From Paenibacillus sp. SY21-1 (GTDB lineage Bacteria; Bacillota; Bacilli; Paenibacillales; Paenibacillaceae), in assembly GCF_005222705.1 (NCBI RefSeq), contig NZ_STGF01000005.1:1-64000 (forward strand): DNA of 64,000 nucleotides. Reading direction: 5' to 3'. The notes under the pieces were generated by a model that saw nothing but the letters and a program-made list of their open reading frames with translations, was not told the origin of the DNA and did not search any database. Both the position numbers and the translations under genes were made by a program. Numbering within the stretch: position 1 is the first letter of the stretch; each line of letters begins with the position of its first letter. Of this stretch, positions 33,758-42,540 are shown one piece after another.

Positions 33758-34554
33758 AGGAGCAAACGATCTATGTGTGCTCAGACGCAGTGGGAGAAAC
33801 CGCCGAAGCTGTGGCCAAGGCGACATTAAGACAATTTTCATCCGAGCATGTCAAAATCAAACGTTACGGACATATCAAGTCTGAGGACGAAATTGTGAAA
33901 ATTGTTGCCGAGGCGTTTAGAACAGGCGGCTTTGTCAGTTATACGCTCGTGCAGCCGGAGCTGCGCGAACTGATGAAGGAGGAGGCGCTGCGCTGCGGCG
34001 TCCGCGCGGTTGATGTCATGGGACCGATGATGCAGGCGTATATCGACACGTTTGGGAGCTTTCCGCGGCGCGAGCCGGGCTTGCTGCATTCCATCGACGA
34101 GAATTATCACAAACGGATTGAAGCTATTGAATTTGCCGTTAAATATGATGACGGCAAGGATGCGAGGGGCTTTGCCCAAGCGCAGGTCGTGCTGGTCGGC
34201 GTCAGTCGCACGTCCAAAACGCCGCTGAGCATTTTTTTAGCGCACAAAGGGATTAAAACCGCCAATTTGCCGTTAATGCCCGAGGTCAACCCGCCGGAGG
34301 AATTAAAGGCAATTCCCGGCAGGCTGTTGGTCGGATTGACGATGCAGCCGGATTATTTGCTCGAAATTAGAACCGAGAGGCTAAAAACGCTCGGCTTGCC
34401 GGCTTCGGCTCAATATGCTTCTCCCGAGCGTATTCGCGAGGAGCTGGATTATGCGGAAAAGGTGATGAAATCGCTCGATTGCCAAATGATTGATGTGTCG
34501 AATCGGGCGATTGAGGAGACGGCTGGCATCATCATGGAATGGCTTGGCAAATAA
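33754..34554 (+). CDS. yqfL: Pyruvate, phosphate dikinase regulatory protein (YqfL family)
   Basis: A 266-residue DUF299/PDRP protein, a bifunctional ADP-dependent kinase and phosphorylase controlling PEP-forming dikinases. The P-loop-like VGVSRTSKTPLSIFLA (about 148-163) and N-terminal YVCSDAVGETAEAVAKA are diagnostic. In B. subtilis YqfL is encoded with CcpN and modulates its activity; the same ccpN-yqfL order and an ATGA overlap are seen here. ATG 33754 is therefore the likely start. Confidence 0.93.
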   Translation: MKEQTIYVCSDAVGETAEAVAKATLRQFSSEHVKIKRYGHIKSEDEIVKIVAEAFRTGGFVSYTLVQPELRELMKEEALRCGVRAVDVMGPMMQAYIDTFGSFPRREPGLLHSIDENYHKRIEAIEFAVKYDDGKDARGFAQAQVVLVGVSRTSKTPLSIFLAHKGIKTANLPLMPEVNPPEELKAIPGRLLVGLTMQPDYLLEIRTERLKTLGLPASAQYASPERIREELDYAEKVMKSLDCQMIDVSNRAIEETAGIIMEWLGK

Positions 34555-34588
34555 TTGGCTATACCGTTTAATACAAGGGGGAATCTGA

Positions 34589-34987
34589 ATGGATCGAACG
34601 TTTGTAATGGTGAAGCCCGATGGTTATGCCCGGGGACTCGTAGGGAAAATTGTAACGCGTTTTGAGGAAAAAGGATTTAGGCTGGTGGAAGCAAGGGTTA
34701 TGCAGCTGACAAGAGAGCATGCCGGACATCACTACGAGCATTTGCGGTCCAAGCCGTTTTTTGAGGAATTGGTCGATTTTATTGTGTCGGGTCCCGTATT
34801 TGCAATGATTTGGGAAGGCAAAGATGCGATTAAAAATGCCAGAGCGATCATTGGAGCGACTAACCCAGCGGAAGCGGCTGCAGGGACAATACGCGGCGAT
34901 TTCGGTATGGATGTTGCCAGCAACATCGTTCACGGCTCTGACTCCGACGAAAGTGCGGAAAGAGAAATCAAGCTGTTTTTTCACTAA
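34589..34987 (+). CDS. ndk: Nucleoside diphosphate kinase
   Basis: A 132-residue NDP kinase that balances nucleoside triphosphates. The phospho-acceptor His115 lies in [17 protein letters not shown] and IRGDFG are conserved. The sequence is shorter than the 145-150 residues common in other phyla and is normal for Bacilli. AAGGGGGA precedes the ATG. It lies 34 bp after yqfL and may be read from the same transcript. Confidence 0.96.
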   Translation: MDRTFVMVKPDGYARGLVGKIVTRFEEKGFRLVEARVMQLTREHAGHHYEHLRSKPFFEELVDFIVSGPVFAMIWEGKDAIKNARAIIGATNPAEAAAGTIRGDFGMDVASNIVHGSDSDESAEREIKLFFH

Positions 34988-35031
34988 TGGATTTCCACTA
35001 AAGGATAGCTGAAGCTGCCGGCATTGAAAAA

Positions 35032-35070
35032 ATTCGTCAGTTGACGAATCGGCGGTCTATATGGTAAATT
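35032..35070 (+). promoter_or_regulatory. Palindrome and promoter of the Tad operon
   Basis: ATTCGTCA-GT-TGACGAAT (35032-35049) is a perfect 8-bp inverted repeat. It overlaps TTGACG (35041-35046), a good -35 box, with TAAATT 18 bp further at 35065-35070. A regulator bound to the palindrome would cover the -35 box. Confidence 0.55.
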
Positions 35071-35097
35071 TTATAAAACACATATGAACGAACACGG

Positions 35098-35146
35098 AAG
35101 CACCGTATAAGGCCGCACTCAGCTGCGCCTTCTACGGTGCTTTTTT
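35098..35146 (+). terminator. Intrinsic terminator in the Tad operon leader
   Basis: GCACCGTA (35100-35107) pairs with TACGGTGC (35133-35140), enclosing a second AAGGC..GCA / TGC..GCCTT stem, and T6 follows. It lies between the promoter-like element at 35041-35070 and the first Tad gene at 35176. It may be the ndk terminator or an attenuator of the pilus operon. Confidence 0.8.
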
Positions 35147-35175
35147 GCGTTGTTCAGGAAAGGAGTGGTGTCGGA

Positions 35176-36315
35176 TTGCCTAAATGTCAGCTTGCGATTG
35201 TTGTAAGGGAGCAGGACTATATGAAGCGATTAGCCGATTATGTGCGCAACAGTCCCTATGCAGAGCAGTGGCAGATTGTCGCCTTTTCATCGTCAGCCGC
35301 TTGCGTCCGCTATGTCGATGAAGGCTATCGCCTGGATATGATAGCCGGCCAGCCTTCCTTGCTTGCCGAAATGTCAGAGCACGCCGCTCTGCGGACCATA
35401 CCTTGCGTGGCCCTTGTTATGAATCCGGGTCAATCCGGCGAGGAAATGGAGCTGCGCCAGTATCAACCGCTGCCAGAGCTTCTGCAGCGGCTCAGCGACT
35501 TCTATAAGCGCAGTCAGTTACATATGGTCAAAGCCGTATCCCGAGAGGAAAGCAGCAAAGCGGTCGCCGTGTATTCAACGGCTGGGGGAGCTGGGAAAAC
35601 ATCGTTGGCGCTCCATCTCGCTCAGGCAGCCGGGGCGCGAGGACTCCAGGTTTTTTATTTGAATCTGGAACTATGGAATGCTTCTGCGGACTGGCTGGGC
35701 ACAGCTGAAGGAGAGGCGGCCTCGTCCGCAGCAGGCTTGTCCGACATGCTGTACAGGTTAAAAACGGAGCCGGACCAGGCTCCTGTCTGGCTAAGCGAGC
35801 ATCGTGGAAGACATCCGCTGCTGAAGGGCGATTTTTTGGCGCCGGCAGCGAATGCCGAGGATCGTCTGACGCTTGGCTGCGAAGATGGAGGCGCCCTGCT
35901 GGACGCCGTCAAACGCTGCGGCTTGTACGATTTAATCGTCATCGACATGGACGCTTCGCTCGGCGATTTGGAGACAGGCATTTTTGACGAGGTGGAGCAT
36001 GTGCTTTGGGTAGTGGATGAAAGGGCAGACAACGAAGGCAAGCGGCAGTTGAAGCTGCAATATGGAAGACAACGATGGGGGGAACGCTTTGAGCGGCTAA
36101 GCCGCAAATTTTTGTACATCCGCAATCGATCGTTGGCGGGATCAGCCGTACACGATCAAGAGCGGCGCTGGGCATCCGTTCATTTGCCGGAGGCAGCGGA
36201 ATGGAGAGAGCTGGCGAAGCCGCGGCTGCTATCCTCTCCCGCCTATCGGGCAGCTGTCGACAAGCTGTTCCTTAGCTTGTACGGGGAAGGGGAGTACAGT
36301 CGTGCCAACGGATGA
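35176..36315 (+). CDS. CpaE/TadZ-like ATPase of the Tad pilus
   Basis: A 379-residue protein. The first 115 residues look like a degenerate receiver domain (LAIVVREQDYMKRLADYV). A MinD-type ATPase domain follows with deviant Walker A STAGGAGKTSLALHLAQA near 132-145 and IVIDMDASLGDLE as the Walker B region. CpaE/TadZ proteins position the pilus machine at the cell pole. Start TTG 35176 lies ten bases after AGGAG. The stop overlaps the next start by 14 bp, marking the first gene of the Tad operon. Confidence 0.82.
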   Translation: MPKCQLAIVVREQDYMKRLADYVRNSPYAEQWQIVAFSSSAACVRYVDEGYRLDMIAGQPSLLAEMSEHAALRTIPCVALVMNPGQSGEEMELRQYQPLPELLQRLSDFYKRSQLHMVKAVSREESSKAVAVYSTAGGAGKTSLALHLAQAAGARGLQVFYLNLELWNASADWLGTAEGEAASSAAGLSDMLYRLKTEPDQAPVWLSEHRGRHPLLKGDFLAPAANAEDRLTLGCEDGGALLDAVKRCGLYDLIVIDMDASLGDLETGIFDEVEHVLWVVDERADNEGKRQLKLQYGRQRWGERFERLSRKFLYIRNRSLAGSAVHDQERRWASVHLPEAAEWRELAKPRLLSSPAYRAAVDKLFLSLYGEGEYSRANG

Positions 36316-37570
36316 GGACGTTCGGCAATTGCGGGAGGCGATCCGGGCCAAGCTGGATTTCAACGGTACGCCGTCCGATGACAAGCTGGTTCACATGGTC
36401 GAAGAGACAGTGTTTGAATGGTCGGACCGGCATCCCCTAACGGCTGCGGAAAAGGTCAAGCTCGTTAGAAGGTTGTTTCATTCGTTTCGTGGTCTGGATA
36501 TTCTTCAGCCATTGATGGAGGACGATTCCATTACCGAAATTATGATTAATCATCATGCCGAAATATTCGTGGAGCGGCAAGGGGCGATGAGCCTTCTGCC
36601 ATTCACGTTCGAAAGCAGGGAACGGCTTGAAGACTTGATTCAAACCGTCGTTGCCGGCGTCAATCGCGTAGTCAACGAGTCCTCGCCCATTGTAGACGCC
36701 AGACTCCGGGACGGCTCGCGCGTCCATGTGGTATTGCCGCCTGTAGCCTTGAGAGGTCCTTGTATGACAATTAGAAAGTTCCCGAGCAAGCCGCTTACGA
36801 TGGACGAGCTTGTCGGGCTTGGCGCATTGACTTCGGAGGCTTCCCAGTTTCTGCGGCATGTGGTGGCGGCGCAATACAACGTATTTGTCAGCGGAGGCAC
36901 CGGCACGGGGAAAACGACCTTTCTCAACGCCTTGTCCCAGTTTGTTCCGCCGGATGAACGAGTTGTGACAATCGAGGATTCGGCTGAGCTCCAAATCCGC
37001 TCCGTTCCGAACATGGTCTCATTGGAGACGCGCAATCCGAATACGGAGGGGAAAGGGGAAATTGCCATTCGGGATTTAATTCGGGCATCCCTGCGCATGC
37101 GGCCGAATCGAATTATTGTCGGAGAAGTGCGCGGAGCAGAGGCGCTTGACATGCTCCAGGCGCTCAATACCGGCCATTCCGGCATGAGCACGGGGCATAG
37201 CAATGGCGCGAAGGATATGCTTTCGCGGCTTGAGGCTATGGCAATAAGCGCAGTAGAATTGCCGATTCCGGTTATTAGGCAGCAGATTGCTTCCGCTTTG
37301 CATATTCTTGTTCACTTGTCCAGACTTCGTGATCGTACGCGCAAGGTAACGGAAATTTGTGAAATCACCGGAATAGAGGGCGGAGAAATAAAGCTCAATC
37401 CTTTGTTTGTTTTTGAGGAAACAGGAGAGCAGGAGGGCAGAGTCATTGGCGGCTTGCGTCGAACGGGGCGCGCGCTTGTGAACACGGACAAGCTTGCGGT
37501 GGCGGGGATTTGGAAGAAAGGAGCAATGGCCGATGGACGTTCGGGCGCTCAGCAAGCGTGGTCCGGTTAG
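36302..37570 (+). CDS. cpaF: CpaF/TadA secretion ATPase
   Basis: A 422-residue hexameric ATPase that powers pilus assembly. Walker A is SGGTGTGKTTFLNAL near residue 197, the Asp and His boxes follow (VTIEDSAELQ, ALNTGHSGMSTGHSN), and the N-terminal LVEETV / ITEIMINHHAEIFVE region is typical of CpaF rather than PilB. GTG 36302 follows GGGGAAGGGGAG. It overlaps tadB by 38 bp. Confidence 0.95.
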   Translation: MPTDEDVRQLREAIRAKLDFNGTPSDDKLVHMVEETVFEWSDRHPLTAAEKVKLVRRLFHSFRGLDILQPLMEDDSITEIMINHHAEIFVERQGAMSLLPFTFESRERLEDLIQTVVAGVNRVVNESSPIVDARLRDGSRVHVVLPPVALRGPCMTIRKFPSKPLTMDELVGLGALTSEASQFLRHVVAAQYNVFVSGGTGTGKTTFLNALSQFVPPDERVVTIEDSAELQIRSVPNMVSLETRNPNTEGKGEIAIRDLIRASLRMRPNRIIVGEVRGAEALDMLQALNTGHSGMSTGHSNGAKDMLSRLEAMAISAVELPIPVIRQQIASALHILVHLSRLRDRTRKVTEICEITGIEGGEIKLNPLFVFEETGEQEGRVIGGLRRTGRALVNTDKLAVAGIWKKGAMADGRSGAQQAWSG

Positions 37571-38396
37571 GAGGGGAGCGGGCTTGCGCAGAACGATGGA
37601 ATGGTGCGGCTGGGACAGCAAGGATATAAGGATGCGGTCTTTAGCCGGCAATGCCTTGCCGGACTACAGTCATTACCCGTTAACGAGAGGACAATATGCA
37701 GCAATTGCGGCAGTAGGCGGTTTATGTTTTTTTACGGCGGCCTATCTGTTCTACCATTCCATCGTCGTGGCTTGCATGGCTTCATGTCTGGGCCTTGCGG
37801 TTCCGCGATTTCGCAAACGGACGTTAATCGCACGACGAAAGCAGAGATTGAAGCTGCAATTCAAGGAAGCGCTTTTCTCGCTTATCTCATCCTTGGCGGC
37901 CGGCCGTTCCATTGAAAATGCGTTTTTGGCGGCGCAGGAGGATTTGCATTTGCTGTATCCCGATGCCCGGACGGAACTGCTGCAGGAATTTCAAATTATC
38001 CGATTTCGTCTGGAGCATGCCGAGCCGCTGGAATCCGCATTGCGCAATATGGCTGATCGCGCGCATATCGAGGAAATTGCGCAGTTTGTGGATGTTCTGT
38101 CCGCTTGCAAGCGATCCGGCGGGGATTTGGTTGAGGTGATGAAGCGCACTTCGTCAATCATCTGCGAGAAGCTGGAAACCGATCAGGAGATAGCGGTGCT
38201 GCTTGCGCAAAAAAAATTGGAGGGTCAGATTATGATGGCCGTTCCCTTTGTTTTTCTCGCTTTTCTGGGTTTGGCGGCTCCCGACTACATGTCTTCCTTG
38301 TACAACGGACTAGGCTATGTATTGCTGACAGCCGGATTGCTTGTGCTGCTGGCGCTTTTTTTTATCATGAACAAAATATTGCATATTCGCATGTGA
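37533..38396 (+). CDS. tadB: TadB-like inner membrane platform protein
   Basis: A 287-residue T2SSF-family protein. Two transmembrane helices lie near 50-85, a cytoplasmic helical domain (FKEALFSLISSLAAGRSIENA, ALRNMADRAHIEEIAQFVDVL) follows, and two C-terminal helices close the protein. It forms the membrane platform with TadC. ATG 37533 is nine bases from AAAGGAG; the longer frame from 37494 lies inside cpaF. Confidence 0.9.
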   Translation: MDVRALSKRGPVRRGAGLRRTMEWCGWDSKDIRMRSLAGNALPDYSHYPLTRGQYAAIAAVGGLCFFTAAYLFYHSIVVACMASCLGLAVPRFRKRTLIARRKQRLKLQFKEALFSLISSLAAGRSIENAFLAAQEDLHLLYPDARTELLQEFQIIRFRLEHAEPLESALRNMADRAHIEEIAQFVDVLSACKRSGGDLVEVMKRTSSIICEKLETDQEIAVLLAQKKLEGQIMMAVPFVFLAFLGLAAPDYMSSLYNGLGYVLLTAGLLVLLALFFIMNKILHIRM

Positions 38397-38408
38397 GGCG
38401 GTGTGAGC

Positions 38409-39296
38409 ATGTTTGAAATCGCAATGACCGGCACGCTGCTTGCTGTATGGCTAGTTGCAGCCGGCAATGAAGGAATACGCGCCATAATCCTAATCCTTCG
38501 CCCCGGAATGAACCGAATAGCCGGAGGGGAGGCAGTCCGGCTCCAATCGCTTTTTTTGGAGGCCCCCTTTACCGCTATGTTGCAAAGATTGAAGCTTTTC
38601 GAGCATTTTCAATTGGCATTTGGCGCATATCATATAAAGCTTGTCGCGTTAAAGGGAGCGTCGTGGAGTCTCGAACGGACGAAAGCGGAGGTTGGGGCGG
38701 GAATCGGATTAGGATACGCGGTGCTTACGGGCAGCGCAGCATTAGGAGCGTTTGCGGAAGAGCGGCTGTTGCTTGTCATGGGGATCGTTGTGGGGGCAAT
38801 ATTGGCCGTGCGTCCGTTTGCGGAGGCAAGCCGCGGAATCGAGGAGCGCAAGCAGATGATCGTAATGGAGCTTCCCCACATGCTGAGCCGGCTCATGCTG
38901 CTGGTCGGAGCGGGGGAGACGGTGCAGCAGGCCGCAGCCCGCTGCCTGGAGGGAGCCGAGCGGCTTCAGCATCCGCTGTACAAGGAATGGAGTGATGCGT
39001 CGGCGCTTATGAGCAACGGGCAGTCGTTCGGCGCTGCGATGGAACGGTTTAACCGCCGTTGCGCCGTGCAGGAGGTATCCGTTTTTACGACGGTCGTCCT
39101 GCTGAATTATCGGAGAGGGGGCGAGCAATTTGTATTGGCGCTGCGCGAATTATCCTATTCCCTTTGGGAGAAACGCAAAGCGATTGCCAGAATCCGGGGA
39201 GAACAGGCGTCAGCGAAGCTGGTGTTTCCGCTAGTCGGCATCCTGCTTGTCATGATGGTGCTCGTTGGAGCGCCGGCCGTATTGATGATGGGTTAG
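38409..39296 (+). CDS. tadC: TadC-like inner membrane platform protein
   Basis: A 295-residue T2SSF-family membrane protein, partner of TadB. Helices near 1-20, 100-145 and 270-295 flank the conserved cytoplasmic stretch ELPHMLSRLMLLVGAGETVQQAA and YRRGGEQFVLALRELSYSLW (quoted separately). GAGGCGG precedes ATG 38409; GTG 38403 is an alternative. It begins 12 bp after tadB. Confidence 0.88.
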   Translation: MFEIAMTGTLLAVWLVAAGNEGIRAIILILRPGMNRIAGGEAVRLQSLFLEAPFTAMLQRLKLFEHFQLAFGAYHIKLVALKGASWSLERTKAEVGAGIGLGYAVLTGSAALGAFAEERLLLVMGIVVGAILAVRPFAEASRGIEERKQMIVMELPHMLSRLMLLVGAGETVQQAAARCLEGAERLQHPLYKEWSDASALMSNGQSFGAAMERFNRRCAVQEVSVFTTVVLLNYRRGGEQFVLALRELSYSLWEKRKAIARIRGEQASAKLVFPLVGILLVMMVLVGAPAVLMMG

Positions 39297-39336
39297 TTAA
39301 TCATTTTGCGCATTTGCGAGAAAGGAATGATGATTG

Positions 39337-39522
39337 ATGAAAGAAGCCTTACAAACGATGCAAGCCTTCTGGGAGGAAGAGGAGGGGCTCGGAACGCTGG
39401 AAATTATTTTAATCATCGCGGTCGTGATCATTATAGCTTTGCTGTTCAAGGACTGGATTATTGAACTGATCGAGAGGCTTATGGGGAAAGCGGATGACGA
39501 AGCGGATAAAATATTCGGATAG
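39337..39522 (+). CDS. Flp1-like pilin
   Basis: A 61-residue pre-pilin with a short acidic leader ending EEEEGLG, a TLE segment and one hydrophobic helix (IILIIAVVIIIALLFKDW), then a charged C-terminus. Processing is expected near the Gly of GLGTLE by the A24 peptidase at 43498. The size and pattern match Firmicute Flp1-like pilins, the probable major subunit. ATG 39337 follows AAAGGAA. Confidence 0.85.
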   Translation: MKEALQTMQAFWEEEEGLGTLEIILIIAVVIIIALLFKDWIIELIERLMGKADDEADKIFG

Positions 39523-40276
39523 CTCAGAGGGAAAGCGGCGATCGCACACCTGGAAGGACAGTCGGCGAAGGAGCACGTTGGACCTAAATCGATTGCTCGC
39601 ACAGGAGCAAGGCAGCTTTTCCTTGGAATCCGCTCTCGTGTTTCCTTTGCTCCTCGCCATGATCCTGCTCTACATGCTGTTTGGAATGTATATGTATCAG
39701 AAGGTTGTTTTGTATTTTTCGGCATCCTCCCTTGCGGAGCGTACGGCGTTTGCCTGGGATAACAGCAGTCGTGATCCGCGAACAGGCATGCTCGGAGCAG
39801 CAAGCTATGACGGACTGTACTGGCGAATGGGAGAAAACGGCATGCTGGACAGCGTGTTCGGTTTGCAGGAGGAGGAAATGACGGCCACTGTTTTTTTGCC
39901 GGCTGCGGCGGGGCAACAGGAAAATTCCGGGCAGGAGCTTGCCGAGTATAAGCTTCTGAAAGCTTCGGAGCGTATGCTTTCCGGTGTAGCAGGCCTATCG
40001 GGACAGGCAGGCTATCAAAACAAGCTGATGATTCGCTCGGTGGAGGTTAAGCTCAAACGTCCGCTTTCCTCCAATTGGGGCGGCAAAAGCCGCGAGCCTA
40101 AGACAGCTGCTAGGGCGGCAGTTGTGGAGCCGGTTGAATTCATCCGCAGCGTTGATTTGGCGCGGTACTATGTGTCTCGCTTTTCAAGCGGGGGAGCGGC
40201 AGCGAGCAACAAGTCAAAAGCGCAGGCCGGAGAGGTGCTCGCGCCATACAAAGGCGGAAGGGGTTATAACGCTTGA
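39494..40276 (+). CDS. TadE-like minor pilin or assembly protein
   Basis: A 260-residue protein with a basic N-terminus, then QEQGSFSLESALVFPLLLAM, a TadE-type prepilin helix (Gly before a hydrophobic stretch with Glu). The extracellular remainder has no recognised domain. It overlaps the Flp gene by 29 bp and the next gene by four bases (TTGA), so it is translated with them. Confidence 0.82.
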   Translation: MTKRIKYSDSSEGKRRSHTWKDSRRRSTLDLNRLLAQEQGSFSLESALVFPLLLAMILLYMLFGMYMYQKVVLYFSASSLAERTAFAWDNSSRDPRTGMLGAASYDGLYWRMGENGMLDSVFGLQEEEMTATVFLPAAAGQQENSGQELAEYKLLKASERMLSGVAGLSGQAGYQNKLMIRSVEVKLKRPLSSNWGGKSREPKTAARAAVVEPVEFIRSVDLARYYVSRFSSGGAAASNKSKAQAGEVLAPYKGGRGYNA

Positions 40277-42540
40277 ACGATGAGGGATGCAGGAGGATGA
40301 CAACCAAAAGCTTTCGGAGGCTGGCGATTAACGAGTATGGCGCAGTAACGGTATTTGCGGCTGTCGTACTTTCGTCGTTGCTGTTGTTCTTCGCTATATT
40401 GATCGACTACGCTCGGATAGCGGTTTTTCATAAGCTTGGCGAATCGGCGACGAGGGCCGGCATTCGTTCGGCGCTTTCGGCCTACGATGCTTTCCTTTAT
40501 ACCCATTACGGATTGTTCGGCCGAGGAGGGACGGACGGAGAACAGTTGTTCAAGGAAGTGGTGGAGAAAAATGCGGCGGGCTCATACAGCTCTATTATGG
40601 AACAAAGCAATGGAATGAAGCTGGTGCGAATGGAGCTGGAGCAGGCCACGCTCAACAGCTCAGCTTTTCTGGGCAGCCATTCCGTGTTCAAACGGCAAGT
40701 GCTTGAAGAGATGAAATATAAGGCGCCGGTCGACTTCACACTGGATATCGTTTCCAAATTTGTGCCGATTGCCGGCGCTATGGGGGAAGCTGCAGCGACA
40801 ATCGATTTGCTGGAAAAGCTGCGCCAGCTCTATGAACGCCGCGAGGCGCATTTAACTGCCGCCCTTGAATTGCAGGAGAAGGCGGCGGGAGCCGCTGCGG
40901 CGAGCGGGCTTGACGCTGCAATACCGGGAAGAAGCGCCGCGCAAGCGAATAGCGGACATACGGCGCTGGCCGTAGCCGCCGAATCAGCTGCGTATGCAGA
41001 CCTCGTGGCGAGGCCGGCGGAGGACAACCAGGGTTCGGTTGAGCATTCGTCCGAAGCATCGGCTTATGAGGAAAAAGCGAGAGCAGTAGCGGCGGAAGTT
41101 CGGAGGCTGGCTTCTGAGCTGCAAGCACGTCATGAGCCATTGCTGCAACAGTCGCTTCGCGAGCTTGAAGCGGCGAATTCGCTTAATGAGCAGATGAAGG
41201 GTGTCCTTCGGGCCGCCGAGGCTTCTGCAAGAGCGGGAGGCTACGCGGAAGTCGAGCGCAGCAGAACGATGCAGGAGGCTGGCGATGTCTCTTCGCCTCA
41301 TGCAAGCGAAGAAATCGAGAAGCTTCGTCAATCGGCCGATGCCATGCTTCGGGAGCAAAGCTGGTTTGCTGCATACAGACAGGAGCTTGGGGAGCAGGGA
41401 AGCCGATTGGCCGCAATTCATTCTGCTGCGGGCAGCTTCCAATCCGCCAGTCTTGCTTTGCTTGCAGCGCCGGGGAGCAGCAGTGCCCAGTTGCAGCTGA
41501 CAGATGCCGCATTTCATCTGCGCGCCGTTTATCTGACGTATGAGGACATGTATGGAAAGCCTGGCAAAGTGCTTGAGAGCCGAAGGCAATCGATTGAGCA
41601 GGGGGACCTGCAAGCCAGGATAAGCGAACAGAAGAGTAGAGCGGACAATCGCTGGAGCCAAGCCCGCAATCTGTTAAACGGGTTTGGAGCGCTGCCTCGG
41701 GAAGAGGAGCACCAACGGCAATTTGCCCAGGCAAAAGAGCAATTGGAGCAAAATTTGCGATTTAATCAGGCGCAGGAGGAGGCGGAAGATTCGGCATATA
41801 TCGTGCAAACAGGCGATGCGCATACCGCTGCCGCTTCTGCTGCTATGCAATCGGACAGCTTGTTCGGCGGCATGGCCGATATGCTCACTCGAGCGCGCGA
41901 CTCGGTATACACCGCAGAATATGCTGCGGCGCGTTTCCCTTATTTTGCGCCGCAGCAGCTCAGCGAATTGTTTCTGGGGGGAGAGATTAGCGAGCTGTCG
42001 CATGCGCTGTCTTTTCAGAACCAAGAGCTGGAATATGTGCTATACGGGCTACATGATCCTGTGGGCAACTTGGCAGCCGCTTACGGACAGCTGTTTGCGG
42101 TCAGGCTTGCCATACGCACGATGGAAGGATTAATCGAGAGCAGATCCCTAGGGCACCCGCTTGTTGTTTTAACGGCGGCGCTTGTATACGGATTGGAAAA
42201 AACGATGGAGGATATGCTAGCATTCGCCGAGCGAGGAGCCGCGCCGCTGTCCAAGTACGTAAGCGTTGAGCTTGCCTATGTCGATTATATGCGCTTGTTC
42301 CTGCTTGCCAATCCGGTGAAGGAAAGCAATAGGCTTGCCAGGATGATAGCCGTCATCGAGCAGAACAGCGGCGCCAGGCTTGCAGAGGTGCCAAGCGGGA
42401 TTACAGGGGAGTCGCGGTTGTCTATGAAGCTGTGGTTTGTGCCCGGACTGACTGGTTTGCTGGGACGTCTGGGAATATTGGAGGGAAAGGTTGTTGGCAG
42501 CCGTTATGAAGCTGTTCAAACGCTCGGTTCGTCCTATTAG
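40273..42540 (+). CDS. DUF5702-like large Tad-associated membrane protein
   Basis: A 755-residue protein. Residues 15-50 are a TadG/DUF5702-type anchor (YGAVTVFAAVVLSSLLLFF, IDYARIAVFHKLGESATRAG), followed by SAYDAFLYTHYGLFG. The remaining 680 residues are Ala, Glu, Gln and Ser-rich with long predicted coiled coils (for example around 190-300 and 430-520), all probably outside the membrane. Such proteins accompany Tad pili in Clostridia and Paenibacilli; the role is unknown. Start TTG 40273 lies nine bases after GGAAGGGG and overlaps the previous stop. Confidence 0.78.
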   Translation: MNDEGCRRMTTKSFRRLAINEYGAVTVFAAVVLSSLLLFFAILIDYARIAVFHKLGESATRAGIRSALSAYDAFLYTHYGLFGRGGTDGEQLFKEVVEKNAAGSYSSIMEQSNGMKLVRMELEQATLNSSAFLGSHSVFKRQVLEEMKYKAPVDFTLDIVSKFVPIAGAMGEAAATIDLLEKLRQLYERREAHLTAALELQEKAAGAAAASGLDAAIPGRSAAQANSGHTALAVAAESAAYADLVARPAEDNQGSVEHSSEASAYEEKARAVAAEVRRLASELQARHEPLLQQSLRELEAANSLNEQMKGVLRAAEASARAGGYAEVERSRTMQEAGDVSSPHASEEIEKLRQSADAMLREQSWFAAYRQELGEQGSRLAAIHSAAGSFQSASLALLAAPGSSSAQLQLTDAAFHLRAVYLTYEDMYGKPGKVLESRRQSIEQGDLQARISEQKSRADNRWSQARNLLNGFGALPREEEHQRQFAQAKEQLEQNLRFNQAQEEAEDSAYIVQTGDAHTAAASAAMQSDSLFGGMADMLTRARDSVYTAEYAAARFPYFAPQQLSELFLGGEISELSHALSFQNQELEYVLYGLHDPVGNLAAAYGQLFAVRLAIRTMEGLIESRSLGHPLVVLTAALVYGLEKTMEDMLAFAERGAAPLSKYVSVELAYVDYMRLFLLANPVKESNRLARMIAVIEQNSGARLAEVPSGITGESRLSMKLWFVPGLTGLLGRLGILEGKVVGSRYEAVQTLGSSY

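Noticed and set aside
35098..35146. Riboswitch in the Tad leader
   Set aside because: The sequence was compared by eye with the c-di-GMP (GEMM) riboswitch core and did not match. The structure is explained as an intrinsic terminator.
40984..41661. 225-codon minus-strand frame and neighbours
   Set aside because: It is opposite the Ala/Glu-rich coiled-coil gene, whose skewed codon use leaves long antisense frames by chance.
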